DNA of 64,000 bases, taken from NCBI RefSeq assembly GCF_016132545.1, contig NZ_CP066167.1:1639001-1703000 (forward strand), given 5' to 3'. Shown here piece after piece: positions 62,867 through 64,000 of this stretch. Position 1 is the first letter of the stretch; each line of letters starts with the position of its first letter. Both the position numbers and the translations under genes were made by a program. The notes below the pieces were generated by a model, which was not told the origin of the DNA, made no database searches, and saw nothing but the letters and a program-made list of their open reading frames with translations. Origin of the DNA: Spongiibacter nanhainus (lineage in GTDB: Bacteria; Pseudomonadota; Gammaproteobacteria; Pseudomonadales; Spongiibacteraceae).

Positions 62867-64000
62867 ATGAGTTTTAGAATTGCTTTGAGTGGATTGAATG
62901 CGGCGGCAAGTCATCTGGATGTCACCGCCCACAATATTGCCAACGTGAATACCACGGGCTTTAAGTCTTCCCGGTCGTCCTTTGCCGACGTTTACGCAAC
63001 GGCAAATAACGACGTAACGGCGACCACGCCCGGCGCCGGTGTTCGACTCAATACCATTACCCAGCAGTTCAGTCAGGGTAATATCAACTTTACCGATAAT
63101 GCCTTGGACTTGGCGATTAGCGGCGAGGGCTTCTTCCGTATGCGGGGGGAGAGTGGGGTTACCTACACCCGTGCCGGTGAATTCAGTGTCGACCGAGAAG
63201 GGTATCTGGTTAACGATTCTTTGGAAAAGCTCCAGGTTTATCCGCCCTCTGTAGACGGTTCCTTCTCAACCGGGTCGATACAAGACCTGCAACTGCAAGT
63301 CACTGAGAGCAGTCCACAGGAGAGTACCGAAGGTACTGTAGCTGTCAATCTGCCCGCAAACGCTCCTGAGCCCGTGGCTGCGCCTTTTGACCCAGCTGTT
63401 TCGACCTCCTACAACCACGCGACATCCATGACAGTGTATGACTCACTAGGTACAACCCACACTGCAACGATGTACTTTGTTAAAGATCCGGCAGCAAATA
63501 CCTGGTCACAATACACCTATGTGGACGATACCGCCGTGGGCGGTGCTAATACTCTGGTGTTTGACGATCAGGGTGAATTGACTTCACCGGCCTCCGGGCT
63601 GGTTAACTTACCAGCATATACCACGTCCTCGGGTTCTGCCGATATTGAGATGACTCTGGATTTTGGTAGCTCAACGCAGTATGGCAATGAATTTAGCGTT
63701 AACGAATTGCAACAGGACGGTTACGCTTCGGGCCGTATGACCGGTATCGAAGTAAGTAGCAACGGTGTTGTCTCGGCCCGGTTTACCAATGGTCAATCTA
63801 CCCAGTTAGGTAAAGTTGTCTTGGCCAGTTTCTCAAACCCTAACGGTCTCCAGCAAAAGGGCGGCACCTCCTGGGCTGAAACCTTTACTTCAGGGAGTCC
63901 ACGTTTGGGTGAGGCCGGTACCTCTAACTTTGGCCTGCTGCAGGCCGGTGCCTTGGAGGGCTCCAATGTTGAGCTTACCGATCAGTTAGTAGAGATGATC
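62867..64000 (+). CDS. flgE: Flagellar hook protein FlgE, 5' part
   Basis: The reading frame is open from ATG 62867 to the window edge (378 codons), so the gene is cut at the right. GGAGA lies six bases before the ATG. Rod/hook signature NIANVNTTGFKSSR appears near residue 27; the D0/D1 portion is followed by hook beta domains (YDSLGTTHTATMYF, about 189). It polymerises into the hook. The C-terminal D0 helix is outside the window. Confidence 0.97.
   Translation, partial: MSFRIALSGLNAAASHLDVTAHNIANVNTTGFKSSRSSFADVYATANNDVTATTPGAGVRLNTITQQFSQGNINFTDNALDLAISGEGFFRMRGESGVTYTRAGEFSVDREGYLVNDSLEKLQVYPPSVDGSFSTGSIQDLQLQVTESSPQESTEGTVAVNLPANAPEPVAAPFDPAVSTSYNHATSMTVYDSLGTTHTATMYFVKDPAANTWSQYTYVDDTAVGGANTLVFDDQGELTSPASGLVNLPAYTTSSGSADIEMTLDFGSSTQYGNEFSVNELQQDGYASGRMTGIEVSSNGVVSARFTNGQSTQLGKVVLASFSNPNGLQQKGGTSWAETFTSGSPRLGEAGTSNFGLLQAGALEGSNVELTDQLVEMI

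Noticed and set aside
1-64000. CRISPR array
   Set aside because: No regularly spaced short repeats with unique spacers were seen; the tandem repeats at 989-1348, 33974-34288 and 47877-47918 are of other kinds.

Overview
The window is about 64 kb of chromosome from a motile Gram-negative gammaproteobacterium. The evidence is the alaS-lysC-csrA-tRNA-Ser gene order known from pseudomonads and relatives, sigma-54 type promoters in front of flagellar genes, and an OprF-like OmpA protein. A marine Pseudomonadales/Cellvibrionales-type organism is a reasonable guess but cannot be proved from this sequence. Coding is dense on both strands, and every gene call rests on reading the translation, not on database searches.

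Region 1 (1-17.5 kb) is core chromosome: the 3' end of dinB, an OmpA-family porin with four TSP3-type repeats, a very large Ig-like lipoprotein, gcvP, a uracil-DNA glycosylase-family gene, a Nudix hydrolase, an EipA/DUF1134 protein, a membrane-anchored esterase, greB, an M23 peptidase, a Trm112-like protein, alaS, lysC, csrA and tRNA-Ser(GCU).

Region 2 (17.50-33.99 kb) is a 16.5-kb integrative island in the 3' end of tRNA-Ser, bounded by a 17-bp direct repeat. It encodes a tyrosine integrase, an AlpA-type regulator, a winged-helix protein and a DUF3631 ATPase; a RadC-type gene; and one long minus-strand defence operon (hsdR, fic, hsdM, hsdS, a GmrSD-like DUF262/DUF1524 gene and two unrecognised genes). 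It has no phage structural or conjugation genes. Ten-bp repeats near both ends are candidate integrase arm sites. Outside its right end lies a 174-bp tandem repeat carrying copies of the tRNA 3' end and of a terminator, strongly reminiscent of the E. coli tyrT repeat array.

Region 3 (34.3-59 kb) is mixed chromosome: a MAPEG protein; a two-component cluster; a three-gene locus made of a DUF1704 metallopeptidase-like protein, a GNAT/C39-peptidase-like fusion and a RimK-type ATP-grasp ligase; a DUF3080 lipoprotein with a glutathione peroxidase; a Na/Pi transporter; a DnaQ/GIY-YIG fusion nuclease; a PLP aminotransferase; an FtsH protease; a MacAB-like export system with two permeases; cbpA-cbpM; a cation/proton antiporter; and an HDOD protein.

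Region 4 (59.3-64 kb) begins a flagellar cluster: flgN and flgM with a sigma-28-like promoter, flgA and flgBCDE driven by divergent sigma-54-like promoters, with flgE running off the window.

The most promising under-described system is the DUF1704 / GNAT-C39 / ATP-grasp locus at 38.7-42.8 kb, which pairs a ligase with one or two peptidases and may run a peptide-tail ligation/removal cycle. Second is the extended hsd-fic-DUF262 operon on the island, and third the tRNA-tail repeat array.
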